Below, one piece after another: positions 13,000-27,400 of a stretch of DNA of 64,000 nucleotides. The DNA is from Apostichopus japonicus (lineage: Eukaryota; Echinodermata; Holothuroidea; Aspidochirotida; Stichopodidae). Numbering within the stretch: the first letter of the stretch is position 1; every line of letters begins with the position of its first letter. The translations under genes and the position numbers were made by a program. The notes beneath the pieces were generated by a model. The model had not been told where the DNA came from, searched no databases, and saw nothing but the letters and a program-made list of their open reading frames with translations. The stretch is from NCBI RefSeq assembly GCF_037975245.1, contig NC_092579.1, positions 5,577,001 through 5,641,000 on the forward strand, in the 5' to 3' direction.

Positions 13000-14627
13000 G
13001 TAAACAACTATTTAAGGCTCTAGTTTGGTTTGAATTTCTCACCATCGACCAGAGTACCATTCTTGCTTGTTTAAAGGAAAGAGAAGGTACATGCTGTAGT
13101 GACTGTTACTTGAGTACAAAAGAAATACACCAGGGAACGATGAAACAAAGCATAAAGTTTTGCATATTGTAAATTATAAAACCGGTGAGATATTAAAAAT
13201 TTATTGATTGGATCGTACCATTAACAGTTTTCTAATGAAGAGCAGACAAACCAGTTTAAGATTTAACCACAGAGATCTCTTGGTTAGATTGAGTATTACT
13301 CAATTATATGTAAATATTGTGTGGCTAAGAATATAACAAAACTGTACCCCCAACAAAAACATGAAGCTTTTAGTACAACAGCTTATGTAGTTTACCAAAA
13401 AAAGGTCAGTTTAGATCAAATTGAGAGGAAGTAGCATGGACCTTGCAGGATCCAATAATTAATTTCATTTTCAGGATTCATCAATTTGACAAAATATTAT
13501 TAGAGTATAATGTTCCATTTGAGGAAAAAATTTACAAAAATAAAATGATATCATGTAATACTCATTGGAGCAAGAAATAAGAAAATGAAGTAAGTGTGAT
13601 ATCATATTCAGCAGACTATTGAATGTTCTTTGGACCTACAACTTACAAATGGCCCTGTTTTATATTAGACCACCAGCAGTGTGTTGAACTCCAACAATCG
13701 ACGTCCCATTTGTGGTGTAACCCCAGATCAGACCCAGCAACTTGGAACCCCACGATAGAATGGGATCAGACTCCGAGCTCAGTGTTAAATTTTTAAATTT
13801 AACCGAGTTGAATTTAAACAAGTTGAGCCAGAATTAGCAGAGACCTCTTGACTTTCATTGTTGTTGTTGTTTGTTACACTTGTAATTCGATACAACAGCT
13901 GCACATCACAAGGCTTACACTTTCACACCAATTTTTGCGTAAAACACACCTCAATTTAGGATATCGCCAGCGAGGGGGTATGATACCCAGCATGGGGTCT
14001 ACCATAAACTTGGGGAGGTTCACAAAATCAATTCATCTTGTTTTCAATGCTGAATACAGATTGCCCAGTTTGATCTGTAGCATAAATGTGACTATTATAA
14101 TATTGTTATTGTTTCTTGATAAACCCATTTAGAGAAATCTCTGACAACTCAACCAATTAGATTTAGATATAATTTTAAGTTTTAGTCCAAAAAGATAAAC
14201 AATCTATGTCAAATATATTGCCACATACCAATGCAGATTTGCTCTGCGTGGTTGAAAATTCACAAATCAGAGAAGCATATGAGGTAGAAATAAATGTGAA
14301 GTTCGAGACATTGCCTATTTGATGGAATTTTACATTTTCAATCAAATAATCCGACTCCGGGTATATCACACCTTGTACTGATGTCAACCAACAAGTTGAC
14401 AGATTTGAACCTTTTCCTTTATGTTTCTGTGCCATATTCAAGTGCAAAAGAAGCAGTAAAAAGAAAATAATACGTCATTTTGAATGGCATGAGCGAAAAA
14501 TACATATCTAAAGTGTCGATATTACTGGAATAACTACTGTACAACTATGATGACTGGCTGAAGGTTTCTAATATCCTTTGACTGAATTTCCATTTTACGA
14601 CTTTATGACTTTCTTTTCTGCTGGTAG

Positions 14628-14792
14628 GAAGCCAACGTTTACAGAGTTTCCCCTACTGAAAAGTTGATAGTTCCTGTCTTTGAACCTAGCAGTTTTGTAA
14701 AAACACAGTCAACAGACTGCTCATCTTATTTAGCCCACCATTCTACAAACAAATGTATTCTAAATGAGTTTCTTAAACTGCTCTTGTTCTGA
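14628..14792 (+). other. Possible terminal exon (54 codons)
   Basis: The acceptor CTGCTGGTAG is followed by a 54-codon open frame (starting EANVYRVSPTEKLIVPVFEP) to a TGA. It would continue in phase from the 12952-12999 segment. Family not recognised. Confidence 0.2.
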
Positions 14793-15212
14793 TTATAATA
14801 ATCTGACTCTGGATACTAGATACAGTGCAAAGGGTGGATGCACAACTCCTCAAATTGGGGAAGGGGGTATGGGGGAACAATTAATTATAGGTAGATTCTC
14901 AAAAGATTCACCAAATAGATTCACCAGTAGATTCACAAAAATAGCAGTGCATTTGAAAACATTATTATAGAGTTGAAGCATGTTAAATCTTTCTACTGTT
15001 TACCTTGTTCTGATCAAAGCTACATTTCTTTATAATATTTAGGCAACAAAATGTCCCAACAGGTTGGAAGGTGGGTGGAGGGTGGGTGGGTGGGAACTGG
15101 GGGTCCACCCCTGCAGTAAAGGTGTGGTGTGGAGAAGGATGAGTGAGGAGGGAAATAAGTACACAATATTCTAGGTTTAGTCCTTTAACAAGGCAGACGC
15201 TAAAAAGGCCGC

Positions 15213-15218
15213 TTTATT
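15213..15218 (-). terminator. Probable ERCC6 polyadenylation signal
   Basis: AATAAA on the minus strand (TTTATT on plus) lies 194 nt beyond the ERCC6 stop codon and is the first such hexamer seen after it. Confidence 0.5.
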
Positions 15219-15411
15219 ACCATGAAAAATCTGTCTATATACTGTATAAAGCTTAAGAATTTTGCTTCCATTCTGCATTTTGTCTTGAACAACTTGCTGG
15301 GCACAAATCATTACACTGACCACATTACACTATTTCCTTCCTCTGAGGTGACATTATTAATACCGACGCATTTTATCCGTGATAAATCTATGATAAAAGT
15401 TGAAAGGCTTC

Positions 15412-18400
15412 CTAAATGTATTCCACTTTTAGTCTCCAGGTGCCCTGTCCATTTCTGCTTCTCTCGAATTTACAGATCTGACGAAGCATCGACCTAAAAA
15501 CTGGCGTGTCTTCGGGGGGGAGCTTCCTCTGAAAGTTTTTCAGGATTTCGTCCGTGGACGCTTGTCCGGGGATGCGAGCCTGCTCGGTGATAAATATTTT
15601 CACCTGGTTCATGAGTTGTTCGTATTTCTTGGAGACCAAAGGCACCATATTTGACGTGCTTCCTTCTTCCTCTGGTTCCTTCATCTGGACTTGATTCCTC
15701 GCTCTCATCTTGGCGAGGAGAAGCGAGGAGGATGGGAGAGACGATCCTTGTTGCAGAGAGCTGGTGTTATTTATTGCTTCATCTCCGCCAAACAATTTCT
15801 TTCCTCCGAGGAGAGTCTGCTTCTCTTCCTCCTGAAAAAACACGTTTTTTAAGAAAAGAAATCAATATGTTTCAAACAGTAGTTTGGTTTTCTGAAGTAG
15901 TTAACCTTGAAAGCAGAAAAAATTCAACCCACACTTCTCTTACCTCAACAAATTTGGCGATGACATCGGCCTTTCTGTCCCGATTTAAATGTTAATTAAA
16001 TAACAACAAAAAAAGGTATTAAATTCTGATAACTCCATCAGAAACAAATCTTTGTTTGGCTTAATGAACACAACATGACACACAAGGATGAGACTATTCT
16101 ACCACAGATTACAAAATTATCCTGTTATTCTTCATGAATTGTGAATTGAGGATACAGTAACTTCCCGATGTATCACTAGTTCAGCCACTTTCACTGTTAA
16201 GCTTTTCCATTTCTCTCCCAAAATAAAAAACTGTATAATAAATGATGAAATGAAATGTTTCTCCCTGTAGTCAATTAAATTGCTAAAGGCCATCACTCAA
16301 CCAAGTATACAAGTTCATTGTCATTTAATAAAAGAAAAAATTGTAAGGAACTTTGCAGTAGTTAACAAAATGCCAAATTTGTAAAAACAAAATGTCTTAC
16401 CTTTATTTCAGAACTGTTCCCATTCTGTGCCGAGACAGGGCCTGCTAGATTACTGTTCAGTTTCTGCCCAAATTTAGGCCTGTAACCGACAGAAAGAAAT
16501 AATCCTTAAGGAGAAATTTGCCACTTGTGGGAGATGGTTGCTGCAAATTGATCTCTCCTGCCAAAAAACTTGGCTTCTTATAACATAAAGACAGTGACCT
16601 AACTTAAAGAGGAATGGATTTATTCACTCTTTTTCGCGACATGCAGCTTCGTGATCTTACCTGCCCCCTTTTACTGTTTATGCTCCAAATACTGGAACAG
16701 ACTGCCAGAATATATAAAGAAAAGCTGTTATGAGACAGTTAAGAATCACCTGAAAGCCTATCTGTATCAGAGGACATAGCAAGAGTAACATGCACCTTTA
16801 CACTTTTGTATGGTATGACACTCTATAAATGCCATTGATTGATTGATAGGTGCACATGTACACAAACACAAACAAAGGGTGAGACTAACAAGAAACCTCT
16901 CTGTGCCTTGACTCGTGACTTAATCTCTCATTTATATCACATGGGGATAAATAAATCACTTCTTCTCTTGATCTCAGATAAAAATACAAAACCAATAGAG
17001 GAAATCCCTCTCCGGTTGCTAACCTACTGCACAAATGAGATTAATCAGTAGACATGACACACATATCCAAATTGGACAATCATAAAAACCTTTTATTGAC
17101 AAGGCAAGCGGGTAGAGTATAACAGGGTGCAAAGACCAACAGATTTAACCCCTCTTTTCACCTTAATAATTTTAACTATCATCAATCAAGACTAGTTTTA
17201 CCTGGACGACCCAGAGCCCCCTCCTTGACCGATTGTCCCAGTCCACGTGGGGACCCCGCTGCGAGCATTCGGACAGGTCTGCCTGGATTCCTTCAGGGCT
17301 CTGGCAGCTTCTTTGGCGACCCGGGTAGCTTCATTTTCGATTAGTACGTAATCTGGGTTCGAAGCTTCCATGATGTTGTCGTGTTTCAAGGCACTGTGGA
17401 CTCCTAAGAAAGGAAAAGAAATAAGCTAGATCAGATTTTAACTCATGTCATATGATTTCTATCATTGACTATATGCAGCATTAAAGCAATTAGTTGAGTT
17501 CGATTGTTCTATATGAAAGCAAAAGTTGCTATTTTGAGGTAAGTCACCTGATGAAGCTTTTATTCCATTTAATAAAGAGAAAAATTTGACATCAAGTGAG
17601 ACCTACATCAGCAGTGAGCTCTCTGAAGATTTCTTTAACGAAATGATGAATTGTAATACCTGTCTTTCGGAAGAGTTTCTCCAGAACAAATTTATCCTGT
17701 TTCTCGTGGGCCTCTTTCTCCTCATCTTGATCTTCCTGTTCCTCATCCTTGGTTGACCTGAAGACTCGATGTTTGGCAAGGTTTGCGATACGAACTCCGT
17801 CCAGCTCTGAAAGAAACAAGCCCCAATAATACCCTTTAATATTGAACTTTATCAATTTGTTTTTTTTTTCATTCTCTGGACCAGGCATTTGACTTAACAA
17901 AATGTACATTCTTTAATGTACAAAATGATCCACACAGATTTAACTGCATCAATAAAAAAAACATGAAAATGAGCTTAAAATGTAAACTAAGAAACCGGAT
18001 ATAAGAGCCTTAAGTTGTATAAAGGCCATTTAGCTTCTCTAAACACATGTACCTGTGGCTGCTGAGCATGGTAAGATAAATGCCTTCTACCAATACGATG
18101 CTCCACCATGTTTAATATCTGGTTGTACTTGAAAGGCAACGTCTTCCAGAGCCCAATGAAAGAACATAAAACAAAAGCAATTTCTTCAATATCACATTCA
18201 CAACCATCTTAATCTCGAATAAAACTTGTGCAGAGATTACTGTTAAACTCACATCACTCTCACAGCAGAAAGTAATGGAGCCTCGTATTACAGACTTACT
18301 TGCATCTTTCTTCTTCTTCCTCTTCTTCTTTTTCTTTCTTGCTTCTCTTTCGGCACTTTCCTCTTCCTCTCTCCTCCTAACTTCCATCCTCTGCCTCTCA

Positions 18401-21400
18401 CCATTTTCACCTGCCGGACTCTTTTCCTCCTCACTGCATTCCGAGATGTTTGCAAAATCAAACACTTTTTTCTTCTCTTCGGGCATGTGTTCCTTTTCTC
18501 TCTTTCGAAGTTTCTTCGGAATTGAGAACTTCCCCTCGGGGTCCAGCTCGTTAGCGGACGCGGATCTCTTGATGGCAGGGTTTTCCAATCTGGTCAGACT
18601 ATTCTCTGAGTTGGACTTACTCAAGTCCACCCCATCTTTGGTACCATTCCATGATATTCCGGAAGGAACTGTTCTGGACCTCTGGAGTTTTTTCTTTGGT
18701 CTGTTTGATGGAGTAGGGGTAGTTTCCTTATTTAATTTTATGTTAGATCCCGTGCCAGCGAATATTGCACTAGTCTCGGTCTCCTCTGTTCCGTCGTTTA
18801 GGCTAAAGAGCTCGAACAGATCGTTGGACTTGAAGAATCGTCTCTGGCGTGGATCCTTTAGTACTCTATTGGTCAGGAAATGCTTGTAAATTTGCCTGTA
18901 AAGAGAATCAAGTCAAAGCATACGTGTGATTTATACAATAAAGTAGAAGTCTACAAGTATCGTTAACATCCATTCCAGAACGAAGGATCAAATTGGAAAT
19001 GAAAGGATAACAATTAGACAGAGTTATACCTGTCCAATCTTGCTGTTTTCCTCAAGTGCATTTTGGGAGATATATGCATTCATAGTCATTGCTTAATTTG
19101 CATATTACTTTTAGGCTGTTTTAAATATTCTATTCTATGCATCTTTGGACAGTATTTCAAATCTTTTTACCCTTATTCTGTTAGGACATACTAATTGTGG
19201 TAAATCCATAAAATCACGACCATGTTTTTGGGAATTCCTTTTTTGATCCTCAAACCATCTGCTTACACATGTACAAAACCTTCAGAAGTATAACATCCCT
19301 CTTCTGGCCAATCCATCAAACTCTTTGGCCTCTCTTTTCCTCTCCAACTGCCTCCATCTTATCTTGATATATCTTCCCTTCCAGTTGTGAGGAGTCCATA
19401 GATAGTGATGTCTCTCTTCTGGTCAATCCTCAAAGCTTTTTCTCTGGCCTCTCCTACTATTTCCAAACCCCATCCCTTCCCCCCCCCTCTCCCCACCCCT
19501 CTATCTTACCTGTGGTATATCTTCTCTTCTATTGTTCCAGCTGTCAGGAGTCTATAGATTGTAACGTCTCTCTTCTGGCCAATCCTCCAAGCTCTTTCTC
19601 TGGCCTGTGAGTCTGTACTAGGATTCCAGTCAGGGTCATAAATGATGACTCTGTTTGCACCTGTCAGGTTGACCCCGAGGCCACCAACACGTGTAGTTAA
19701 AATGAATACAAATATTGATGAGTTCTGTGTAAGGCAAAGTAGAAACAAAAATGTGATGTGAACTGAGCACTCAAACCTATCTTTGATAATTTTAGTAAAA
19801 CAAATCCACACATGTATCAAACGTCTAATTTGGAGTCTCATTTGTGGAATCAACTGCCACATTTCTGTATTTTGTCGGCCATTTTCCGTAAAAAACTAAA
19901 AATGTGCATCATCCTGGAATTGGAGTGGATTTAAGTTTTGGCTTTGACTTATATTTAAATATGCTACTTGAATATGAGGAACTGTGCAGGCACGCTGGAA
20001 GAGGAAGGCACTGGGGGCACAAGCCTCTGCAGTTTTGTGGCAACCTCAAGAAAATTGCCGATTTGCATTTATATTAAGAAGTGCTTTTTGTTCCCATTGT
20101 GGTAATGAAATTGTAATTTCAAAAGTTGTTATGTTTAAAAAAAAAGTTACATCCAAATAACTGAATGAATGACACAGACTGAACATAGGATGCATGGTGT
20201 CATCAGGTTTGATGTAAATAGCAGTTTGGCCCCTCATATCCAAGTGACATGTCCCACTTTTTAAAGTGTTCCCTACCCTCCCTGTACCCCCGCCAATCCC
20301 CTGGTATGCTACTGTATGATTATGAAAACTATTACCTGATTAAACCTGTTAATCAACGACTGTCTGGATGCGATTCCTGTGCTGCCGTCGAGTCTAAGAT
20401 ATTTATATCTGGTCTTCACGAAAGACTCGATGATGTCTAACATCTGTTGGAAACAGAGAGAATCCAACAAAATTTGTGAAATTGTCATCAGAGGTGCAAA
20501 GGCACTCCAGGATACACTTCAGTGACTATCAAATTATGAACACAAATGCCAAATTACAATGAAGCGGCGAGGTAACTTCAATAAACTCATTCCCCCACCC
20601 TCCCTTCCCCCTAGCCCTCCACTTCACCCATGCTATCCCCTCCACCCCCCCAACAAAAAAAACTTTGACATTGTCTTTCATGGTTTACTAGATTTTAATT
20701 ATATGAAGAATAACACACTATGGCAATATTCTCCCTATTGCCCCCCCCCCCCCCCGCTCCTCTTACCAACCCTCTAGCTCTTTCAGTGAGCTGATCATAA
20801 TCACCATGTCAATTTAAAGTGATATTTCAGCTCTCCATTATTAGCAGACTGCCTCCATCCCCCCCCCTGAAGGGAGCAACTCTTACCATCCTCTAGTCCC
20901 CCTCAAACTTCCTCCACTTTCTAATACCTTATCCTGTATATCCCCACCTGTTTGCCTTGTGAGAAGAGTAGCACCCTGTGGCCTTGCTCTTTCCATATTT
21001 TCAGGAGTGAGGTGATGACGACCATCTTGCCAGCTTTGGACCAATGACCGTACCTCTCCTCTTCTGGTAGATCCTCTTCATCGTCTCCCTTCAGTATACG
21101 GGGTCCTCCAGTCACCAGATGAGGATGGTTACAAATCTTCCTCATTGTGATCAGACCAGAGAAGATCTACTCCAAAGAAGAAGGAAGAAAAAAAATTGGA
21201 AAACAATTTTTTTATCGAGTTATCTTCTGAAATGCTAATTAATTAAATTAGTTACTTAAATTAGTTAATTAATTAAAACTTAATCAGAACGGATATATCT
21301 ATACAGTTCTGTAAGGCACTCTATCAAAACATCCCTCATTATGTGAGACAAAATATTTTGTGCTCCACAGTTTCACACAGAAGCACAGCTGATTTGAAGA

Positions 21401-24400
21401 GATAATCTCTATTGTTTTATATTGCTTCTGCCTTGCTGCAGCAGATTTTGGCATTGTTGTAAGTTTCCTGTTTACCACAGTGCTTGAATTGACCACCAAA
21501 CTAAAAAGAACCTCTGAATCAAATATAAGATGATTCCACTTTGTAAGAAAGAACTACTTAATTTTAGCTCTCAGTTAAATCAAGTGCAAAATGACTGATG
21601 TGAAATATCAGGCCTTTTGTTTAAATTGTTTACATCTCAAACTTCAGTCTTTCACTGCATGAAAACCTTTCAGTCAATCTGTACCACATCAAAGCAGAAT
21701 AAAGAATATCCCATTGGTTTGCAGGTTTTAAAAATATGAATACAGCAGTGCATTATGGTCCCTATTGTAGCTCTTTTACAAGTCTCTTCCCCTGCCTCAT
21801 CCATTCCCCACCCCCCCCCAAAAAAAATCATAACATATGAAACTACAATGTATGAACATTTATGTATATGATTGAAGACAGAAGCGGGGAATCTTACTAG
21901 ACATACACACACACAGACACACACATACATACATGTTTGTATTACATTCCAACTGAGGACCCCATTGTATTTTCCATTGTTCAAATCCACGTACCCTAAC
22001 CTTAACAATACCCCAGACAATAGAATTCTTCCGAGGACATGGTGATTCTTTAGAAATCACAACCGAGGACCTGGAATTCTTTTGTTCAAGTCCTCGATCA
22101 GAATGCAAAACAAACGCATACATACACACACACTAACATTGACATTGACAAGGAGCTGAGTAAAGAAGACATCATGTTACCTGGTATTCTCCTTTCATGA
22201 TTTGGTGACACTCTCTCGAGTTGAGGTAATCTCTATAAAGTTCTCTCTGTTCGTCCGTTAACCGACAGAAGAGGACCTGCTCGTTCTTTGAAGGTAACTG
22301 TATGTTCTGTTGGACGTCAACCTTCATCCTCCTTAGAAGGTACGGGTTGATAGTGTCACGCAGCACACAGGCACACTTATAGGCTGTCTGGACCTGAGGT
22401 CAAAAATAGAGGATAAAATTGACAAGTCGTCAAGATACCATCGATGAATATTCAAAGGGCAACCAAAAATGTTGTTTTTAATAAAAATAATGAACATGGG
22501 AAAAACTTGTAGAAGATATTATTACTGCTTGATAATCAATTGAATAAAATGTCATAAAAACACAATTTACTCTCTCCCAATCTGTACTATTTAAACTTTT
22601 CTGGAAACTACAGACAAATAAGAAATACTAGTTTTACAGAGAAAAGTTCTAAATAATAAATGGGTGACCCGCAGGTACATGCTGCAAGATAAGGGAATTA
22701 CCTGCACAGACGTTGCATTGGCATAACCTCCCTGGGTTATAGGAACAGAGAACTGTTCCAGAAAGATCGGCAAAGTACCCAGCTTGCCCGGAAAGACAAA
22801 ATCAAACAACGACCAGAGCTCCTGGAGGTTGTTCTGAAGAGGAGATCCAGTGAGGATAAGGCGATGTGGCGTCCGAAACTGAAAAGATATAAACACATGA
22901 CCAGAACATGTCAACGTCTCACTGTCCCTGAGCCTCATTCCACATGATAAATCCGATACTAAAATGCGCATACCAGGAACACAGTTCCCATTGGTGTGGA
23001 TAGTGAAAGATTTTCAATATAGGAAATAAAAACAAATATATTTGAGATATTTTTTGTCTCATAACATGTGAAACCTGAAAATTTCTGTACTCAAAACTTG
23101 AAACATTGCTGATCAATGAATTGAATCTAATCATAACACGGTAACATGAGAACAGACTAGAATTATGTCGCTTGGTCTTCAAAGTTGTTTACATTTCTTT
23201 TTTATAAGAAAATTGTGAAAAACTTTCACTTAAGCTAAAAAGATGAAGTTTTTTATTCATCTCCTTCTTTGAAGTAAGACACAATTTTGTCAGAATGCTC
23301 TCCTTAATACATGTTTCATGTCAATTTAAGCATAAGCATGCAATAAAGTGCAAAATTCTCGTGAATTTCAAACCAATCTTCCATTCAAGGATTTCTTGCA
23401 TCCACAAACTTTTGCTCTATTTCTAATAACAAGAGTAGCATCTTAACAATGAAAGGTTGTGATAAACATAATAATAATAATAGCAGCTCCCGAAACTGAC
23501 CTGTTTACAGGCTATGGTGGCTTCTGCATCAGGATTTCTTATCTTGTGTCCTTCATCTAAGATGACATAATGCCAGTCAAACTTATGTAGAAGCTCCTGT
23601 TGGATGCGACAGGTTGTGTACGAGGTCACCAACACGCTGTGAGTGTTGACGATATCTCGCACCAGTGTTGCCTACAAGATACAAGACCATGCAATGTTTG
23701 TGAGGTTAAAAGGACACACTGGAATTACCGAATAATGTCACAAAATTGTGGAAACTTACAAAGCAGGGGGTTAAAAAGATACAAAATTATGAATTGAATT
23801 TTAAACTTAACAATAGCTCTTATGGCTGTTGAAGATACCCTAACACCAGAGTAGCTAGCAGTCTTGAAATTAGGATTAAAGATATATTGTTGAGAAATGT
23901 TGTCTCAAGTAGTGATGTGGCTGTTGATAATATGTAGGTAGATAATCATGTACTAGGGTAATTATATAAATTTAAAAATGATTAGAGTACACAAGAGCAA
24001 ACTGGACTTTTCCCAAGTACATACTCATACCTGTACGCTAGCATACTCACATATGTACTTGCACTCCATATCATGAGCTAGTACTCATACTGGTACTTGG
24101 AGTACTAGTAGAGGTACTAGTGAAAAAATGAGTACTCCTCCAAATACTCAGAACCTTATACTCTTTACTCATACTAAGGGAACTTCTACTTGTACTCTTG
24201 CTGTTGTACAGTTGGTCCACAAGTCTGGACCAAACATTACCAGACTCACATTATTTTTTTACATTTTTGCACTTTCTGCTTTTGCTAGTAGCTAACCTTA
24301 GACCCAATGTGGGATCCTGAGGTATGCAAGATGGCCACTCTGATTTCAGGGTACCAACGGTGGAATTCTTTGACCCACTGGTACATGACCGTGGCTGGAC

Positions 24401-27400
24401 AAACGATTAGCACTGGTCCCAAACCTTCATACCTATTGAAAAAAAAAGTAACAAACAAAATAAATAACAACAAACTGTTTCTCCATAAATGGTCTTTTTG
24501 TCACCCAGCAATGGAAATAAATATCCCGATTTACACGATGATAGATGAGGAATCATTTTTTTTTATAAAGTTTGAAATGAACATCTGGGCAACACACCAC
24601 TTGGTGCTTTTTGTCCTTACTTTACAGAAAGTTGTTTTCCATCAATATCTTTAAATCTCTTCTCAAAATATAAAAGATTCCAAGTTTCCTGAAACACATA
24701 CTAAAACCTTTTCAGTCTTAAGATATGATATTTACTTAGTAAGCAAACCACCAACCAAATGCCAGCTTTCCGAGTCCAACAGACTTTTCCATTACTGTCA
24801 AACTTACGCAAATTTGACATCAATCAATCAATAAAAAAAAAAAAAACTACGACATAGTATAATCACAAGTTCACACAGACCTACCTAAATTCAGGGTCTC
24901 TCAGGTGACTGTGTTTGAGACCAGCCAGGAATGCTATCATTTGGATGGTCTTCCCCAGACCCATTTCATCCCCCATTATGCCCCCTGCCCTCTGTTGGTG
25001 GAGCTCCCACATCCAGCGGACACCAGTCATTTGATACCTAAATGGAGGAAAGCAAAATGGACACTTACCAGACCTTTGAAGTTTTAAATGGAATTTTCTA
25101 GAAGTATCAGCTAATTGTCTTCCTATCATGCCAGCCTGTTTTATCACAATATTACAAATATTAAAATCTGGTGAATATTGTTTATGAACATACTGTATCT
25201 GTTCTTTTCGTGTGGAAAAAGTGAGATGTTTCTAACCGGTAGAGTTTATGCCAAATCTCTCCTGGGACAATGAACATACTGTACCTGGTAACAGACTTAT
25301 GTAACAAAATCATGACAAAAATCTCACAGTACAAATGGATTCGACCACAAACAAAGATAACATCCTTAAAAAGCGTGGAAAAAGTGAGATGTTTTTTACC
25401 GGTAGAGTTTATGCCAAATCTCTCCTGGGACAATGAACATACTGTACCTGGTAACAGACTTATGTAACAAAATCATGACAAAAATCTCACAGTACAAATG
25501 GATTCGTCCACAAACAAAGATAACATCCTTAAAAAGTGTGGAAAAGGTGAGATGTTTTTTACCGGTAGAGTTTATGCCAAATCTCTCCTGGGACAATGAG
25601 ACCTCCTTTCAGTTCTGCATCCTCCAAGTCTGAATCACTATCGTCTTCATCTTCGTCTTCATCTCCATCCTCCTCTGAATCTTTCTTTTCCTGCCTCTTC
25701 TTTTTATCTTTTGCTCTTTGGTTGGCTCTAAACCAAGAGACAGTGTCGTTATTATTTTAATGCGTTTCTGTTAGGATCACTTTAAGCTAATAAACAAATT
25801 TTGCAGATTTCTCAAGCATTACTGGCAACGAATTGTGGGGGGGGGGGGGTAAAAACACAGTCAAAATCAACCAAGTTTGTATAAGTTCTTACTGCCAGGA
25901 ACATTGGTCAAGCTTAGCAAAAGCAGCTAAAGAAAGATCCTATTGAAAGCATTCTTCAAGAAATAGGACAAAAGTTAACCCACTGACAATGTTGAAAGCA
26001 TAAAATGTGTTGGAGACATAGCTAAATGTAAAAAGTTTGTATGACTTTGCAGATATGCACAACTCTATCAACAGCAAGCAGCAATATCCTGTTCCCAGAC
26101 TGTGCTCCAGATTCTTAGTAGGGCTACAACAGCAAGAGTACCACCTCAAAATTCAATTGTACATGAGTACAGGCATACTTCACTAGGACTACCAGAATGA
26201 GTACGGACTCACCGAAGTCTCTTGAAGTACAGATCTTGACTGGAATCGTCGAGACATTTGGCAACCCTGTCTGCCATTGACCTTTTGACCTTTACCCCAT
26301 AACTTGATTTAAGGTCATCCAAGCAGGTTATCTCACCATCTTCAATCTGCTCCGCCTTGCTTTTCTTCTTTCTCTTCTTATCATTCACAGGAAGAATTAT
26401 TTCATCTTCTAAAATGTAGGGATGAAAAAATATTTTCAGAAGGATATTTTAAAAGGATTCACTTTTACGTATTATCATATCTGTACTACTGTTTCGATGT
26501 CAATTCTTCAATAAAAACACAATTGGATGCCATCTTACGACAAGAGATATTATTCACGCGGTTGAAACTTGATTGCTATTTTTCGGTATGAAGCTGACTT
26601 TTACTGATTTCGTTACACCACAGTCATGAGTGTAGTCTGACATATGACCTCAATTGTGAAAATCTGGTGACGATAACGATTAATTCTAGAAATGGTTACC
26701 ATTAGTCATGAAATCCTCATTTACGTTTTGTTCTCTGGACTTTTGGAATGACTTGAGCATATAAATATCTAAAAAAAAAAGAAATCTCAGAAGTACTTCA
26801 AGGTTTCCCCCAAAACATCAAAAAGATACAACATACCGTACTTACTACTGCAGATTGCAATAACCATAATACTATTATTTTTTTTAAACCAAAAACACCA
26901 ACGAAAAATCCTGCTATATTGAAATCTATCCTCATTTGTCACCTTCATATTGACAAAAGTTATTCATTACACTGTTAACGATTACTTGAGTCACAGTGCA
27001 ACTCCGCACCAGAGATGTAAGGCATTAGATGTATAACTTTGATAGCTCTGATTTGAACTTTGTAGTGCAACATTTATGCAGAAAGTAAACAAAGGTTTCC
27101 CTGTTCAGGATTTAAAATATGAAATAATTACCGCTAGATTCTTCGAGTCCTTTTCTAACGTCGTTCCCCATGTCATCTGAGAAATTACTGCCATCAGAAT
27201 CTCGCACCCGCTCGTCTTCCTCGCCGCTTATCTCCGAATCACTTCCCCAATTTTGACGCAGCTTCTTCTTGGCTTGTTTGTTCTTCGCTTTCACTAACTT
27301 CCATGGTTTCTGTTTCGTGGAATCGTACTTCGGATCAAATTTCATCTTTGGTGTTTTCCTCTTGATCTTAGATGATTTCTCCTTCAATTTCTTCTTCATC

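Larger units (their letters stand above)
12180..15195. other. Convergent spacer between COIL and ERCC6
   Basis: No confidently identified gene. Two exon-like segments on the plus strand (12952-12999 and 14628-14792) are recorded separately. The rest is AT-rich with short GGGTGG-type stretches near 15070. Confidence 0.4.

Noticed and set aside
18275-18889. 204-aa plus-strand open frame
   Set aside because: Shadow of ERCC6 exon 16 on the opposite strand; the phenylalanine/serine-rich composition is the antisense of its Lys/Glu-rich coding.
19285-19460. Possible extra helicase exons
   Set aside because: The sequences match exon 15 but carry frame breaks and a destroyed donor, and there is no acceptor.
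25182-25596. Repeated frames with [11 protein letters not shown] upstream of a start
   Set aside because: These read through the 163-bp repeat copies; no acceptor is attached to the extra copies, so they are not exons.
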